DNA of 64,000 nt from Achromobacter insolitus (GTDB lineage: Bacteria; Pseudomonadota; Gammaproteobacteria; Burkholderiales; Burkholderiaceae_B). Position numbers and translations under genes: made by a program. Shown piece by piece: positions 42,568 to 53,018 of this stretch. The notes beneath the pieces are model-generated. The model was not told where the DNA came from. It searched no databases and saw only the letters and a program-made list of their open reading frames with translations. Each line of letters starts with the position of its first letter. Position 1 is the stretch's first letter. The DNA is taken from NCBI RefSeq assembly GCF_002209555.1, contig NZ_NJIF01000001.1, positions 372,001 through 436,000 on the forward strand. Reading direction: 5' to 3'.

Positions 42568-43779
42568 ATGACCTCCTCCTCGCGCGGCCTGCGCAATGCC
42601 CGCATCCTCGCCATCTGCCAAGGCCTGTACATCGCGGCCATCTCCATCGACCTCACGTTGACGGCCTTGACGGGCCAGATGCTGGCGCCGCATCCGGCGT
42701 TGGCGACGCTGCCTTTTGCGCTGATAACGGTGGCGGGCGCCGCGGTCACCTGGTATGCGTCATTGCTCATGCAACGCATCGGCCGCCGCGCGGGCTTCAT
42801 GCTGGGTTCGCTGGCCGGCGCGGTCGGCGGGCTGATCTCCGTGGCCGCGGTCTTTGCCAGCGATTTCTGGCTCTTCTGCCTGGGCACGGCGCTGGTCGGC
42901 GTGTTCCAGGCCTTTGCTCAGTATTACCGCCTGGCCGCCGCCGATGCCGTGCCTGCCGAAGCCAAAAGCCGCGCCATCTCCGTAGTGCTGACGGGCGGCG
43001 TCATCGCCGCGATCGCGGGGCCCGCCCTGGCGGCCTGGGCCAAGGACCTCTTTCCCGCGGCGATCTTTTCCGGCGCCTACCTGATGGTGGGGCTGCTGGG
43101 AGCGGCCAGCGCGCTGCTGCTCGTGGCCTACCGGGACCAGGAGGGCGATGGCGGCCAGTCCGCCGATGCGCAGGGCACGGGCCTGCCGGCCCGTCCCTTG
43201 GGCGAGGTCATGCGGCAACCCATCTTCGTGGCGGCCCTGGCCAACAATGTCGTGGGTTCGGTCTCGATGATGTTCATCATGACGGCCGCGCCGCTGGCTG
43301 CCGTCGCCTGCCAGCACAGCATCGCGGACGGAGCCAGCATCATGCAGTGGCATCTCATCGGCATGTATGCCCCGGCCTTCTTCGCGGGCGCGCTGATCAA
43401 TCGGCTCGGGCTGCCGCGCGTGCTCGGCCTGGGCATGGCGCTGAACGCGGCCTGCTCGTTGATCGCCATGCAATCGACTTCGCTTGCCGCGTTTCATGCG
43501 GCGCTGTTCTGTCTGGGAGTCGGCTGGAACTTCATGTTCGTCGGCGGCACCACATTGCTGGCCCAGTCCTACCGCCCCGCCGAGCGCGCCCGCGTGCAAG
43601 GGGCCGCCGAAATGCTGCGCTATGCCACCACGGCGCTGGCCACGCTGGCCGCCGGACCGGCCCTGGCGCGTATGGGTTGGGAAACGCTGAATGCCGCCAT
43701 GCTGCCCATCGTGGGCCTGGCCGCGCTCATGACGGGCTGGTGGGCCTTGTCGCGCAGAGGCGAACGAGCCGTCGCCTGA
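42568..43779 (+). CDS. MFS transporter
   Basis: The 403-residue inner-membrane protein has about 12 helices and the usual central loop (near residues 185-215). The early ALTGQMLAPHPALATLPFAL, the segment YRLAAADAVPAEAKSRAISVVLTGGV and the GWNFMFVGGTTLLAQSY motif place it among YcaD/YfcJ-like or drug-type exporters of the major facilitator superfamily. The substrate is not predictable. It is divergent from the GlxA-type regulator, suggesting local control, and converges with the helicase gene after 37 bp. Confidence 0.9.
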   Translation: MTSSSRGLRNARILAICQGLYIAAISIDLTLTALTGQMLAPHPALATLPFALITVAGAAVTWYASLLMQRIGRRAGFMLGSLAGAVGGLISVAAVFASDFWLFCLGTALVGVFQAFAQYYRLAAADAVPAEAKSRAISVVLTGGVIAAIAGPALAAWAKDLFPAAIFSGAYLMVGLLGAASALLLVAYRDQEGDGGQSADAQGTGLPARPLGEVMRQPIFVAALANNVVGSVSMMFIMTAAPLAAVACQHSIADGASIMQWHLIGMYAPAFFAGALINRLGLPRVLGLGMALNAACSLIAMQSTSLAAFHAALFCLGVGWNFMFVGGTTLLAQSYRPAERARVQGAAEMLRYATTALATLAAGPALARMGWETLNAAMLPIVGLAALMTGWWALSRRGERAVA

Positions 43780-43816
43780 ACAAACCGATGCAAGACCTGC
43801 CCAGACAAGGCCGCGT

Positions 43817-45913
43817 TCAGTCCTGCGGCTCTTGCTTGCGCCGGTAGAAGGCCAGCACTTCTTCTAGTTCGCGGGTTCGCGCGAACGGGGGCAGCCCCCG
43901 CCACAGCCGCTTGCCATAAGGTTTTTCGACCAGGCGCGCGTCACCCACCATCAGCACGCCCCAGTCCGATTCCGTACGGATCAGGCGGCCCGCGCCCTGC
44001 TTAAGCGAGATTGCCGCTTCCGGAAGCTGATATTCGGCAAAAGGATTGCCCCCGTGCGCGCGGCATGCACGCAACCGCGCCTCGATGACCGGGTCATCGG
44101 GCGGAGCAAACGGCAGCTTGTCGATCGCCACCAGCGTCAGCACGTCGCCGGGCAGGTCGATGCCTTCCCAGAAACTGGCGCTGCCCACCAGCACCGGGTG
44201 CTCCAGCTTGCAGAAACGGTCGAGCAGGTCTCGGCGCGTGCCCTCGCCCTGCTTCAGCAAGGGCCATTCGTGTCCGGCATCGTCGAAGGCGTCGGCCAGC
44301 AGATTCGCGACCTTGTCTACCGCGCGCAGGGTCGTGCACAGTACCAGCGTGCCGCCCGGACTCGCCTCCAGCAGCGGCATCAGCGCCTGGACGAAACGGT
44401 CGAGGAACTGCGGCGATTGCGGCTCGGGCATGCCGCGCGGCACGAACAGCAAGGCTTGTTCGGGGTAGTCGAAGGGCGATTCCCACTTGCCCGTGCGCGC
44501 CTTGTCCAGCCCCAGCTGGCTGGTGAAGTGCGTGAATTCACCGTTCACGGACAAGGTGGCCGAGGTCATGATCCAGGCCTGGCCCGGCTTGCGGTATTTG
44601 GAGAAAGCCTGGGCCACCGACAGTGGCGCGGAATGCAGGCGCACATGGTGCTGACCGTGTTCGACCCAACGCACCGCCGGCCCCGTCCACTGATCCGCGG
44701 CGGCAGCGCCTTCCAGGAGGGCGGCGGGCGTAGGCAACCCGTCTCCCAACGCCGATTGCACCGCGGGCTCGGGCGCCTGGTCGTCGCGGCCCCAGCCTTC
44801 ATCGAAGTGGTCCGCGGCTGCGCGGCCGGGAGTGGCCCAGCGCTTGAGCCGCACCGAAATCTCGGCGCCGCTGCGCGCGGCCGCCATCAGGTCCGGATGC
44901 TTTTCGGCTACCGCGCCCAACGCCTTTGCCGCGCTGTCCACGGCCTCGCGCAGCGCCAACAGCGCCACATCGAATTCCTCGGGATTGGGAATGGCTTCGA
45001 AGGTGGCCTTGCGGCCCGGCATCCGGTCCAGCGGAGCACAGACCAGGCGGAGTTCGCGCGCCGCCGTTTCCACATGGCGGCTGACGTCGCTCCATTTGGC
45101 GGCCTCGCGGGCATAGGCCAGGCCGGCGGCTTCCATCGCGCGGCCGAAATCCAGCAGTTGATGCGTGGACACGCTGCTGCCCAGGAAGCGCGTGGCAGTG
45201 TCGGGCAACTGGTGCGCTTCGTCGAAAATCACGGTATCCGCTTCGGGCAGCAGGTCGGTCACGCCCTCTTCGCGCAGCACCAGGTCCGCCATGAACAGCG
45301 CGTGGTTGACGACGACCACGTCGGCTTCCTGTGCCTGGCGGCGAGCCTTCACCACGAAACAATCGCGGATGCGCGGACACTCCTGGCCCAGGCAATTCTC
45401 GCGCGTGGACGTAACGCGCTGCCAGATGTCGGCGTCTTCAGGCACCTGCGCGAGATCGCCGCGATCCCCGGTCTTTGAAATGCCGGCAAATACCTGGATC
45501 TGGCGCAGCTGCTGGATCTCGGTGCGGGACTTCAGGGCGCGCTCGTCGCCCTGCAGGCGATCCAGGTGGTAATGACAAACATAGTTGCCGCGCCCCTTGA
45601 GCAGCGCGGCGGTCACTGGCGCGGCCAAGGCCGCGCGCACGCGCGGCAGGTCGCGGGCGAAAAGCTGATCCTGCAGGGTACGGGTACCCGTGGAAATCAG
45701 CACCTTGCCGCCCTGGATGAAGGCGGGTACAAGATAGGCCCAGGTCTTGCCGATGCCGGTGCCCGCCTCGGCCACCAGCGTGGCGCGGTCCTGGATGGCC
45801 TGGCCGATGGCCTGCGAGAGTTCCACCTGCGAGGGTCGCGGCTTGTAGCCGGGCAGGGCCGTGGCCAATGGCCCGTCCGCGTCGAAGAATTCGGAGATAT
45901 CCAGGTCCAGCAT
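43817..45913 (-). CDS. DinG/YoaA-type ATP-dependent DNA helicase with Fe-S cluster
   Basis: The 698-residue XPD-like superfamily 2 helicase has Walker A EAGTGIGKT (49-57), four cysteines for a 4Fe-4S cluster (C113, C174, C179, C185) and the FDEAHQ Walker B. Late motifs include GSASFWEGIDLPGD, LPEAAISLKQGAGRLIR and the QxxGR-type ending. It unwinds DNA 5' to 3' and is linked to replication repair. Length and architecture match YoaA/DinG of proteobacteria; YoaA is the closer guess. The start is an ATG, with a 216-bp divergent region to tex. Confidence 0.9.
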   Translation of the reverse strand: MLDLDISEFFDADGPLATALPGYKPRPSQVELSQAIGQAIQDRATLVAEAGTGIGKTWAYLVPAFIQGGKVLISTGTRTLQDQLFARDLPRVRAALAAPVTAALLKGRGNYVCHYHLDRLQGDERALKSRTEIQQLRQIQVFAGISKTGDRGDLAQVPEDADIWQRVTSTRENCLGQECPRIRDCFVVKARRQAQEADVVVVNHALFMADLVLREEGVTDLLPEADTVIFDEAHQLPDTATRFLGSSVSTHQLLDFGRAMEAAGLAYAREAAKWSDVSRHVETAARELRLVCAPLDRMPGRKATFEAIPNPEEFDVALLALREAVDSAAKALGAVAEKHPDLMAAARSGAEISVRLKRWATPGRAAADHFDEGWGRDDQAPEPAVQSALGDGLPTPAALLEGAAAADQWTGPAVRWVEHGQHHVRLHSAPLSVAQAFSKYRKPGQAWIMTSATLSVNGEFTHFTSQLGLDKARTGKWESPFDYPEQALLFVPRGMPEPQSPQFLDRFVQALMPLLEASPGGTLVLCTTLRAVDKVANLLADAFDDAGHEWPLLKQGEGTRRDLLDRFCKLEHPVLVGSASFWEGIDLPGDVLTLVAIDKLPFAPPDDPVIEARLRACRAHGGNPFAEYQLPEAAISLKQGAGRLIRTESDWGVLMVGDARLVEKPYGKRLWRGLPPFARTRELEEVLAFYRRKQEPQD

Positions 45914-46129
45914 AGCGAGTCAACGGTGAACCGGTGCCGGTTACGGTTCGGGCGCCAGACACTTGTGTGGGAAAGGACCAAATGATACCCGCTACGCGGC
46001 AGGCCCTCGCTCCGGATTGGCCGCTATCGCGCTCCAAGGGGGACATATCCGCCCACCCCTGGCACGTTTTGTAACAGCGGCTTATGGCACAATCCGCCCC
46101 TTGTTTTTCCTTTTTGTCGTCGTATCGAG

Positions 46130-48499
46130 ATGTCTGAAACTTCCGCTATCACGAACGTCGCCGCCGGCGTCGACAACGCCCGCATCGTCGCGCAGCTCGC
46201 TACCGAGCTTGGCGCGCGCGCCTCCCAGATCGCTTCGGCGGTGGAACTGCTGGATGACGGCGCCACCGTGCCGTTCATCGCCCGCTATCGCAAGGAAGCC
46301 ACTGGCGGCCTGGACGATACCGTGCTGCGCAATCTCGAAGTGCGCCTGGGCTATCTGCGCGAACTCGAAGAACGCCGAGGAGCCATTCTTGAATCCATTT
46401 CGCAGCAGGGCAAGCTGACGCCCGAGCTGCAACAGGAAATCGGCGCGGCAGACACCAAGCAGCGCCTGGAAGACCTGTATGCGCCCTACAAGCCCAAGCG
46501 CCGCACGCGGGCCCAGATCGCCCGCGAAGCGGGACTGGAGCCGCTGGCCGACGGCATCCTGGCCGATCCGGGCTGCGATCCCGCCACGCTGGCGGCGCAG
46601 TACCTGAATCCCGAAGCATCCATCAACGACGCCAAGGCCGCCCTCGACGGCGCGCGCGACATCCTCGCCGAGCGCTACGCGGAAAACGCGGACCTCCTGG
46701 CCGACCTGCGCGAACATCTGTGGTCCACCGGCCTGATCTACTCCAAGATGGTCGAAGGCAAGGAAACCGAAGGCGCCAACTTCCGCGACTGGTTCGACTT
46801 CAACGAGCCGCTGCGCACCCTGCCCTCGCACCGCATCCTGGCGCTGTTGCGCGGCCGCCAGCAAGGCGTGCTGGAACTGCGCCTGGGCCTGGAAGCCGAG
46901 CTCGAAGCGCAGACGCCGCATCCCTGCGTGGCCCGCATCGCCAGCTTCCTGAAGCTGGGCAATGGGCTGTTCGCACTGGATGCCACGCCGCGCGCCCGCT
47001 GGCTTGGCGAAGTCTGCCGCTGGACCTGGCGCGTGAAGCTGCTGACGGCGTTTGAAAGCGAGCTGATCGGCCGCCTGCGCGAAAGCGGCGAAGCCGAAGC
47101 CATCCGCGTGTTCGCCGCCAACCTGAAAGACCTGCTGCTGGCCGCTCCCGCCGGTCCCAAGGCCGTGCTGGGTCTGGATCCGGGCATCCGCACCGGCTGC
47201 AAGGTCGCCGTGATCGACCAGACCGGCAAGGTCGTGGACACGACCACCGTCTATCCGTTCGAACCCCGCCGTGACCGCGACGGCACCATCAACACGCTGG
47301 CCGCCCTGGTCGCGCGCCACAAGGTCGACCTGATCGCCATCGGCAACGGCACCGCTTCGCGCGAAAGCGAAAAGCTGGTGGGCGACATGATGGAACGCTT
47401 CCCGGACCTGAAGGTCACCCGCGTGGTGGTCTCCGAAGCCGGCGCGTCCGTCTATTCCGCCTCTGAAACCGCCGCGCAGGAATTCCCCGACCTGGACGTG
47501 ACGCTGCGCGGCGCCGTATCCATCGCGCGCCGCCTGCAGGATCCGCTGGCCGAACTGGTCAAGATCGATCCCAAGGCCATCGGCGTGGGTCAGTACCAGC
47601 ACGACGTCAACCAGCGCGAGCTGGCGCGTTCGCTGGACGCCGTGGTCGAGGATTGCGTGAACGCCGTGGGCGTGGACGTGAACACCGCATCCGCGGCGCT
47701 GCTGGCCCGTGTTTCCGGCCTGAATTCGTTGCTCGCCAAGAACATCGTCTCCTGGCGCGACGAGAATGGCGCCTTCCCGACCCGTGAGTTCCTGCGCAAG
47801 GTGCCGCGCTTCGGCGACAAGGCATTCGAACAGGCCGCCGGCTTCCTGCGCATTCCCAACGGCGAAAATCCGCTGGACGCTTCGTCGGTCCACCCGGAAG
47901 CCTATCCGGTGGTGGAACGCATCGTCGCCAAGATCAAGGCTGAGGTGAAGCAGATCATCGGCCAGCGCGAAGCCCTCAAAGGCGTGTCGCCGTCCGACTT
48001 CACCGACGAACGCTTCGGCCTGCCTACGGTGCGGGACATCTTTGCCGAACTCGAAAAGCCCGGCCGTGATCCCCGCCCGGAGTTCAAGACGGCGCAATTC
48101 AAGGAAGGCGTTGAAACCCTGAACGACCTGTATCCGGGCATGGTGCTGGAAGGCGTCGTGACCAACGTGGCCAACTTCGGCGCGTTCGTCGACATCGGCG
48201 TGCACCAGGACGGCCTGGTCCACATTTCGGCTTTGGCCGAGAAGTTCGTAAAGGATCCCCGCGACGTCGTGCGCGTGGGCCAGACGGTCAGCGTGAAGGT
48301 GCTGGAAGTGGACGTCGCGCGCAAGCGTGTCGCCCTGACCATGCGCCTGAACGATACCGCGGCCCCTGCGCGGCGCAGCGGCGACGCCCCAAAGGGCGGC
48401 GATCGCAACCGCCGCCCGCAGGGCGATGGCGGCCGTGGCAATGCCGGCGGCGGCATGAATAGCGCCATGGCGGATGCTTTCGCCAAGCTCAAGCGCTAG
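46130..48499 (+). CDS. tex: Tex family transcription accessory / S1 RNA-binding protein
   Basis: The 789-residue protein has the Tex order: N-terminal helical domain ([18 protein letters not shown]), YqgF/RNase H-like domain near 330-450 ([33 protein letters not shown]), helix-hairpin-helix region ([19 protein letters not shown]) and a C-terminal S1 domain at ~650-720 ([21 protein letters not shown]). The tail is Gly/Arg-rich. Tex binds nucleic acid and, in Bordetella pertussis, affects toxin gene expression. A strong terminator follows. Confidence 0.96.
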   Translation: MSETSAITNVAAGVDNARIVAQLATELGARASQIASAVELLDDGATVPFIARYRKEATGGLDDTVLRNLEVRLGYLRELEERRGAILESISQQGKLTPELQQEIGAADTKQRLEDLYAPYKPKRRTRAQIAREAGLEPLADGILADPGCDPATLAAQYLNPEASINDAKAALDGARDILAERYAENADLLADLREHLWSTGLIYSKMVEGKETEGANFRDWFDFNEPLRTLPSHRILALLRGRQQGVLELRLGLEAELEAQTPHPCVARIASFLKLGNGLFALDATPRARWLGEVCRWTWRVKLLTAFESELIGRLRESGEAEAIRVFAANLKDLLLAAPAGPKAVLGLDPGIRTGCKVAVIDQTGKVVDTTTVYPFEPRRDRDGTINTLAALVARHKVDLIAIGNGTASRESEKLVGDMMERFPDLKVTRVVVSEAGASVYSASETAAQEFPDLDVTLRGAVSIARRLQDPLAELVKIDPKAIGVGQYQHDVNQRELARSLDAVVEDCVNAVGVDVNTASAALLARVSGLNSLLAKNIVSWRDENGAFPTREFLRKVPRFGDKAFEQAAGFLRIPNGENPLDASSVHPEAYPVVERIVAKIKAEVKQIIGQREALKGVSPSDFTDERFGLPTVRDIFAELEKPGRDPRPEFKTAQFKEGVETLNDLYPGMVLEGVVTNVANFGAFVDIGVHQDGLVHISALAEKFVKDPRDVVRVGQTVSVKVLEVDVARKRVALTMRLNDTAAPARRSGDAPKGGDRNRRPQGDGGRGNAGGGMNSAMADAFAKLKR

Positions 48500-48517
48500 G
48501 CCCCAGGCCTTTGCCCC

Positions 48518-48551
48518 AAAAAAAAACGGCGCCTCGTGCGCCGTTTTTTTT
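48518..48551 (+). terminator. Intrinsic terminator after tex
   Basis: An A-run and ACGGCGC (to 48532) pair with GCGCCGT plus a T-run (48538-48551) around a 5-nt loop, 18 bp past the tex stop. It is a textbook terminator and could also work on the other strand. Confidence 0.93.
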
Positions 48552-48560
48552 CCCTAGGGC

Positions 48561-48611
48561 TTACCCGTAAAGAGAGGCCTTGCTTGCGTTCTCTCAAGCC
48601 ATGACGGGTAA
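48561..48611 (+). promoter_or_regulatory. Nested inverted repeat upstream of orphan gene
   Basis: Outer arms TTACCCGT (48561-48568) and ACGGGTAA (48604-48611) enclose inner arms AGAGA (48571-48575) and TCTCT (48590-48594). An A/T-rich stretch follows (48610-48650), which probably holds the promoter of the gene at 48778. The structure could be an operator or a transcribed hairpin; it matches no riboswitch I know. Confidence 0.4.
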
Positions 48612-48777
48612 AAATGATAGAAAATATCCAATTGTGTCCAAATACTAAAACCCGCGGTACGCAGCCGCCAAGCCGACACAAGCCCATGAGCAGGCGAACC
48701 ATGGCGCCCAGCGCCTGCCCGGGAGCAGCACAAGAACAACAGCGCCCCGCCCCGACCGACCGGAGATCCACCCCGCC

Positions 48778-49284
48778 ATGCCCAATTCCATCACGCTTGC
48801 CGCCAACGAAACGGCAACCATCACCACCAAGGAAGCCAGTGCCAGCGGCGTCTACAGCGAAATTACCCTGGGCCAGTATTCGCATCTGCTTGTCGACGGC
48901 GCCGAAGTGACCTTCAAGCACATCACGCTGGAAAGGCTGGGCAGTCGCATCATCGAGCTGCAAAACGGCGCGCAGTTGCATGTGGGCGCGCTGGGCTTCG
49001 CGAGCATGGGCGCCAGCATCGTCTACCGTATCGGCGCGGGTTGCGCGCTGACCTTCGATGCCAGCCAATGGGACCCGGAAGTGGTGGCCAACACCACCTT
49101 CGATTTCGCCAGCCAAGGCAGCGGCACGCTGAAGTACTTTCCGTTCATCAATCCGGAATGGCTGGATTGCCCCAACGTCACGGGCTACACAGAAGGCGAC
49201 ATGCTCGAAATCGCCGGCCAAGGCAGCGCGCAGCGCTTCCACGTGCGCGATGGGCGCATCGTGGCAAACGCCCGCGCCGCCTGA
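48778..49284 (+). CDS. Hypothetical beta-rich protein
   Basis: I do not recognise a family for this 168-residue protein. It has no signal peptide or membrane helix and starts MPNSITLAANETATITTKEA. It shows alternating hydrophobic strands with Asn/Gly turns (LDGAEVTFKHITLERLGSR-like, LQNGAQLHVGALGFASMG, YRIGAGCALTFDAS), suggesting a beta-solenoid or jelly-roll fold. The second half is more globular (YFPFINPEWLDCPNVTGYTEGD). GGAG lies ~11 bp upstream of the ATG. It stands alone between tex and the convergent trpS with its own probable promoter. Good codon bias and a plausible fold argue that it is real. Confidence 0.65.
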   Translation: MPNSITLAANETATITTKEASASGVYSEITLGQYSHLLVDGAEVTFKHITLERLGSRIIELQNGAQLHVGALGFASMGASIVYRIGAGCALTFDASQWDPEVVANTTFDFASQGSGTLKYFPFINPEWLDCPNVTGYTEGDMLEIAGQGSAQRFHVRDGRIVANARAA

Positions 49285-49313
49285 CCGGCCTGGCCGGCTG
49301 CTACGGCCGCCGC

Positions 49314-50663
49314 CTATTCCTGCGACAGCGACGACAGCGCCGCGCGCGCGCGCACCAGCGAGGCGCCGGAGCCGTCCTGGGCGCCCGCAGGCGCAGTCGC
49401 CACGGCCACCCCGTCGATCATGGCGGAATAACCTTGCCCGTCGGCCTGGAGCACCGTCTCCGCCGGTTCAGATTGCAGGCGGCGCATCAGGGCGCCCGCC
49501 TCCTTGGGATCGGCGAAGCGCTGCGACAGCAGCAATTCCTCGCCGTCCGCGCCCAACAGGCGGAAACGGAAGCTGCCGTCATCGTCGCGGAAACTGACGA
49601 AACGCGCGCCCTTGCCCTTTTCTTTCTTGGGTTGCGCGGACGGGGTCTGCGCAGCCTGCAGGTTGCGCAGGCCCACGGCCTGGCGCAGCTCCTGCATGAA
49701 GGGGGTTGCCAGCTTGCGCGCCTTGGCGGCGCCAGCCTGCAGGATGTCTTCGATGCGGCCGGGGTTGGCCATCAGGTCGAAGTACTTTTCGCGCATGGGC
49801 GCCAGCAGATTCTCAAGGTGGTCGTACAGCGCCTGCTTGGCCTCGCCCCAGCCCATGCCCTCTTCGAGCTGCTTGCGCAGCGCGGCAGCCTGTTCATGCG
49901 TGGCGAAGGCGCGGTAGATCGTGTACAGGTGCGAATTTTCGGCGTCCTTGGGCTCGCCCGGCGCGCGCGAATCGGTGACGATGCGCATCACTGCCGCGCG
50001 CAGCGCGCTGGCACCACCTTCGAACAGCGGGATGGTGTTGTTGTAGCTCTTGGACATCTTGCGGCCATCCAAGCCGGGCAAGGTCGCCACGTCTTCTTCG
50101 ATCACGACTTCCGGCAGTGTGAAGTAATCGCGGCCGTACAGGTGATTGAAGCGTTGAGCGATGTCGCGTGCCATTTCCAGATGCTGGATCTGGTCGCGGC
50201 CCACGGGCACCTTGTTGGCATTGAACATGACGATGTCCGCGGCCATCAGCACGGGATACGAGAACAAACCCATCGTGACCCCGTCATCGGGCTCCAGGCC
50301 TTTCTCGGTGTTCTGGTCCACCGACGCCTTGTATGCGTGCGCACGGTTCATCAACCCCTTGGCGGTGACGCAATTCAGCAGCCAGGTCAGTTCGGGAATT
50401 TCGGGGATGTCCGACTGGCGGTAGAAGGTCACGCGCTCGTGGTCCAGCCCCACGGCCAGCCAGGTCGCGGCGATTTCAAGGCGCGAACGGGCCACGCGCG
50501 CGGGGTCGTCGCACTTGATGAGGGCGTGGTAATCCGCCATGAAGAAGAATGCGTCCACGCCGGGCTGCGCGCTGGCCTGAACGGCGGGCCGGATTGCGCC
50601 CGCGTAGTTGCCAAGGTGGGGAGTTCCAGAAGTGGTGATGCCGGTGAGGACGCGGGTATTCAT
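49314..50663 (-). CDS. trpS: Tryptophanyl-tRNA synthetase with C-terminal DUF1508-like extension
   Basis: The 449-residue protein charges tRNA-Trp. The class I signatures are TPHLGNY (HIGH-type, 15-18) and KMSKS at 202-206. The catalytic and anticodon-binding parts end near residue 335, the usual ~335-residue size. A Lys-rich linker (340-352) then leads to an extra ~80 residues ([27 protein letters not shown] in outline), which resemble the YegP/DUF1508 fold. The ATG at 50663 starts the canonical [13 protein letters not shown]. It lies 56 bp downstream of the DUF3325 gene on the same strand. Confidence 0.93.
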   Translation of the reverse strand: MNTRVLTGITTSGTPHLGNYAGAIRPAVQASAQPGVDAFFFMADYHALIKCDDPARVARSRLEIAATWLAVGLDHERVTFYRQSDIPEIPELTWLLNCVTAKGLMNRAHAYKASVDQNTEKGLEPDDGVTMGLFSYPVLMAADIVMFNANKVPVGRDQIQHLEMARDIAQRFNHLYGRDYFTLPEVVIEEDVATLPGLDGRKMSKSYNNTIPLFEGGASALRAAVMRIVTDSRAPGEPKDAENSHLYTIYRAFATHEQAAALRKQLEEGMGWGEAKQALYDHLENLLAPMREKYFDLMANPGRIEDILQAGAAKARKLATPFMQELRQAVGLRNLQAAQTPSAQPKKEKGKGARFVSFRDDDGSFRFRLLGADGEELLLSQRFADPKEAGALMRRLQSEPAETVLQADGQGYSAMIDGVAVATAPAGAQDGSGASLVRARAALSSLSQE

Positions 50664-50719
50664 GAGAGACAGAGGCGTTTGCTGGAAGAAACGTCCAGTG
50701 TAACGTGCCGGACGCGCGC

Positions 50720-51043
50720 CTACAGGACCGCCAGGACGGGAGCCGCCAGGGCACACAAGCCACCGGCGGTCAGCGCAGCGCGCGGCCGGAACGTCAGGAA
50801 CCAGATCAGCAGCAGCCCGGCGATGCTGAGAATGCCAATCCACTCGACGGTGCCGTAGCTCCATCCCCAGACCGCCGCCGAGGCGCATAGGGACAAGGCC
50901 AGAGCGATCCAGCCGAACAGGCGCAATGGCAGCCGGTGGCGGCGCGGCATGGCCCGGTCGAACAGGTCTTCATAGTGGCGGTCCATTCCCAGGCACAGCG
51001 CCGAGAAGCCGGCATAGGCCAGGCAGAAGGCGGCAAGCGTCAT
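50720..51043 (-). CDS. DUF3325 membrane protein
   Basis: The 107-residue protein has three hydrophobic segments (start [20 protein letters not shown], middle [18 protein letters not shown] and [12 protein letters not shown], end [19 protein letters not shown]). The early MDRHYEDLF phrase is typical of DUF3325. These small proteins accompany PepSY reductases in siderophore loci. Its ATG overlaps the PepSY stop by 4 bp (ATGA). It is the last gene of a four-gene operon. Confidence 0.88.
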   Translation of the reverse strand: MTLAAFCLAYAGFSALCLGMDRHYEDLFDRAMPRRHRLPLRLFGWIALALSLCASAAVWGWSYGTVEWIGILSIAGLLLIWFLTFRPRAALTAGGLCALAAPVLAVL

Positions 51044-52713
51044 GGCGTATCCCCTCTTGGTTCGTAGGCGCCCTGTCGCGGCCCCATGTCGGACTGGGCC
51101 ACGGATTGAACTGCCTGTTGGACGGCAGGTTTGGCCACGGGCCTGGCTGCGGGGCGCCCCTTGGCGGGCGCCTTGGCTGCGCGCGCAGCCTTGCGGGCCA
51201 TCCAGGCCAGCAGCAGCGCCCCGGCCAGGCAGGTCAGATCAAAGCCCGCCATGACCCAATCGCCCGCGGGCAGCGACACGCCCAGGTGACGCGAGGTCGT
51301 CAAGGCATTGACCACGGGCACCAGCGCGAGCGTGGCCGCCGCGGCAGCCAGCAAGTCGCGCCACTTGCGGTGCTGAAACAGGAACGCATAAACCAGCGAC
51401 AGGCCCCAGACGGCAAAGAATGCGCGCGTTTCCCAGAGCTGCCTGCCCGGCATGTCGGCGGGCAGCAGGCGATTGGCCCAAAAGAAAGCGGCCACAGAGA
51501 TGAACAGCCCCGCCACGGTTCCGGCATTGAGCGCGTCCACCAGGCGCAGCGAAAACGCTTCGCGGGCGCCTGGCCGCGCCTTCTGGCGCCGCTTGGCGAT
51601 CCACAGGACCAGGCCTGTTCCTACCATGCCCGTGCCCGCCAGGCTGACCAGGAAATAGAGCCAGCGCAGCAACGGTTCGGCAAACAGGCCCAAATGCAGG
51701 CCGGTTATCACGCCCGCAGTGCGCACGGTGGCGCTCAGTTCGTCCTCGCCTTCCTGCAGCCCGCCGGTCACCCCGTCAAAGCGCATGTACGGCGCCAGGC
51801 GGCCATAGGAGACGCCATCGGCCGCATCGCGCACCAGGGTCACGGTGGCGCCGGCGTCGCCGGGATGATTGACGGTGACGCGGCCCACGCGGCCTTGCCA
51901 GTGCTCCTGCGCCTGCGCCACCAGTGGCGCCAATGGAACCAGCGGCGCGGGCTCGTTGCGCGCGGGCGCGATTTTGAAGGCTTTGAAAACGTCGTCGGAA
52001 TACTGGCGCGGATTCTCGTAGACGGCCAGGATACCGGCCGGCATCAGCATGGCCATGAACAGCACCAACCCGCTGAAGGTAATCATCAGGTGAAACGGCA
52101 GCCCCAGCACCGACAAGGCATTGTGGCCGTCCATCCAGGCGCGCTGCCCGCCCTTCCTGGGCCGGAAAGTGAAGAAGTCCGTGAAGATCTTCTTATGGGT
52201 AATGATGCCGCTGATGATGGCCACCAGCATGAACATGCCCGCGATGCTGGCCAGCCAGCGCCCCCAGGGAAATGCGGTTTCAAGTTCGAAATGGAAACGG
52301 TAGAAAAAGTCGCCGCCGCGCGTCTGGCGCGCGGTCACGGCCTCGCCGGTGGCCGGGTCCAGTTTCACGCGCACAAAGCCGCGCTCGCCCGGCTTGGGCT
52401 TGGGCGACTGATAAAGCAATTGAATGAGCGGTTCGCGGTCGGACGGTGGCGTAATGAACCAGCGCGTAGCATCGGAGGCATGCTCGCTCAGGTAGCGCTG
52501 TGCGGCGGCCACGGATTGCGCCGCGGACGCCGGCCGAGTCTGGATCTCGGGCTGCATCCAGCTTGTGATTTCGGGTCGGAAGAACGCCAGCGTGCCGGTC
52601 AGGAACATCGCGAACAGCACCCAGCCGAAGATCAGTCCCGACCACGTATGCAGCCAGGACATGGATTGGCGCAGGCCTTCTTCGCCTTGCGCCTTTTCCC
52701 CTTTTGCCTTCAT
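51040..52713 (-). CDS. PepSY-associated membrane protein (probable siderophore-iron reductase)
   Basis: The 557-residue inner-membrane protein is of the PepSY_TM family. The N-terminal helix carries a conserved histidine (WLHTWSGLIFGWVLFAMFLTGTLAFFRPE), then a periplasmic PepSY-like region, the segment HKKIFTDFFTFRPRKGGQRAWMDGHN, and further helices (GVITGLHLGLFAEPLLRWLYFLVSL). Conserved histidines near helix ends are candidate haem ligands. Relatives such as FoxB, FpvG and PiuB reduce ferric siderophores at the inner membrane. The C-terminal ~50 residues are Lys/Ala/Pro-rich. Both ends overlap neighbours by 4 bp. The siderophore role is inferred from family and context. Confidence 0.87.
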   Translation of the reverse strand: MKAKGEKAQGEEGLRQSMSWLHTWSGLIFGWVLFAMFLTGTLAFFRPEITSWMQPEIQTRPASAAQSVAAAQRYLSEHASDATRWFITPPSDREPLIQLLYQSPKPKPGERGFVRVKLDPATGEAVTARQTRGGDFFYRFHFELETAFPWGRWLASIAGMFMLVAIISGIITHKKIFTDFFTFRPRKGGQRAWMDGHNALSVLGLPFHLMITFSGLVLFMAMLMPAGILAVYENPRQYSDDVFKAFKIAPARNEPAPLVPLAPLVAQAQEHWQGRVGRVTVNHPGDAGATVTLVRDAADGVSYGRLAPYMRFDGVTGGLQEGEDELSATVRTAGVITGLHLGLFAEPLLRWLYFLVSLAGTGMVGTGLVLWIAKRRQKARPGAREAFSLRLVDALNAGTVAGLFISVAAFFWANRLLPADMPGRQLWETRAFFAVWGLSLVYAFLFQHRKWRDLLAAAAATLALVPVVNALTTSRHLGVSLPAGDWVMAGFDLTCLAGALLLAWMARKAARAAKAPAKGRPAARPVAKPAVQQAVQSVAQSDMGPRQGAYEPRGDTP

Positions 52714-53018
52714 GCCGCCCCCATGGCGCGGCCGATCGCGAACAGGCCGCCCAGCAACGCGGAGGGCAGCAGCACGCCCGCCCAGGCGCGCCAGGCGTTG
52801 CGGGTGGCAAAGACCCAGATCACGCCGCAGGCGTAGAACACGAAGGACAGCATCTGTGCCGTGACCACGGCGTCCGGCCGCCGCAAGGGCAGCCAGATCG
52901 CGAGGCAGGCGGCGGCGGCCGACGCCAATACATAGCCGCCCAGGATGGCGGCGGTCGCCCTGGAAAAGACGGCCAGACGGTAGCGCATCATGCCTGCGCC
53001 GGCTGCGGGAGCTTTCAC
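52710..53018 (-). CDS. DUF3649 membrane protein
   Basis: The 102-residue protein has three helices. YRLAVFSRATAAILGGYVLA near the start, then VTAQMLSFVFYACGVIWVFATRNAWRAW, match DUF3649. It accompanies PepSY reductase genes in iron loci. The GTG start overlaps the upstream DUF4198 stop by 4 bp; an internal ATG pair at residues 10-11 is an alternative start. The function is unknown, probably a partner subunit of the reductase. Confidence 0.87.
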   Translation of the reverse strand: MKAPAAGAGMMRYRLAVFSRATAAILGGYVLASAAAACLAIWLPLRRPDAVVTAQMLSFVFYACGVIWVFATRNAWRAWAGVLLPSALLGGLFAIGRAMGAA

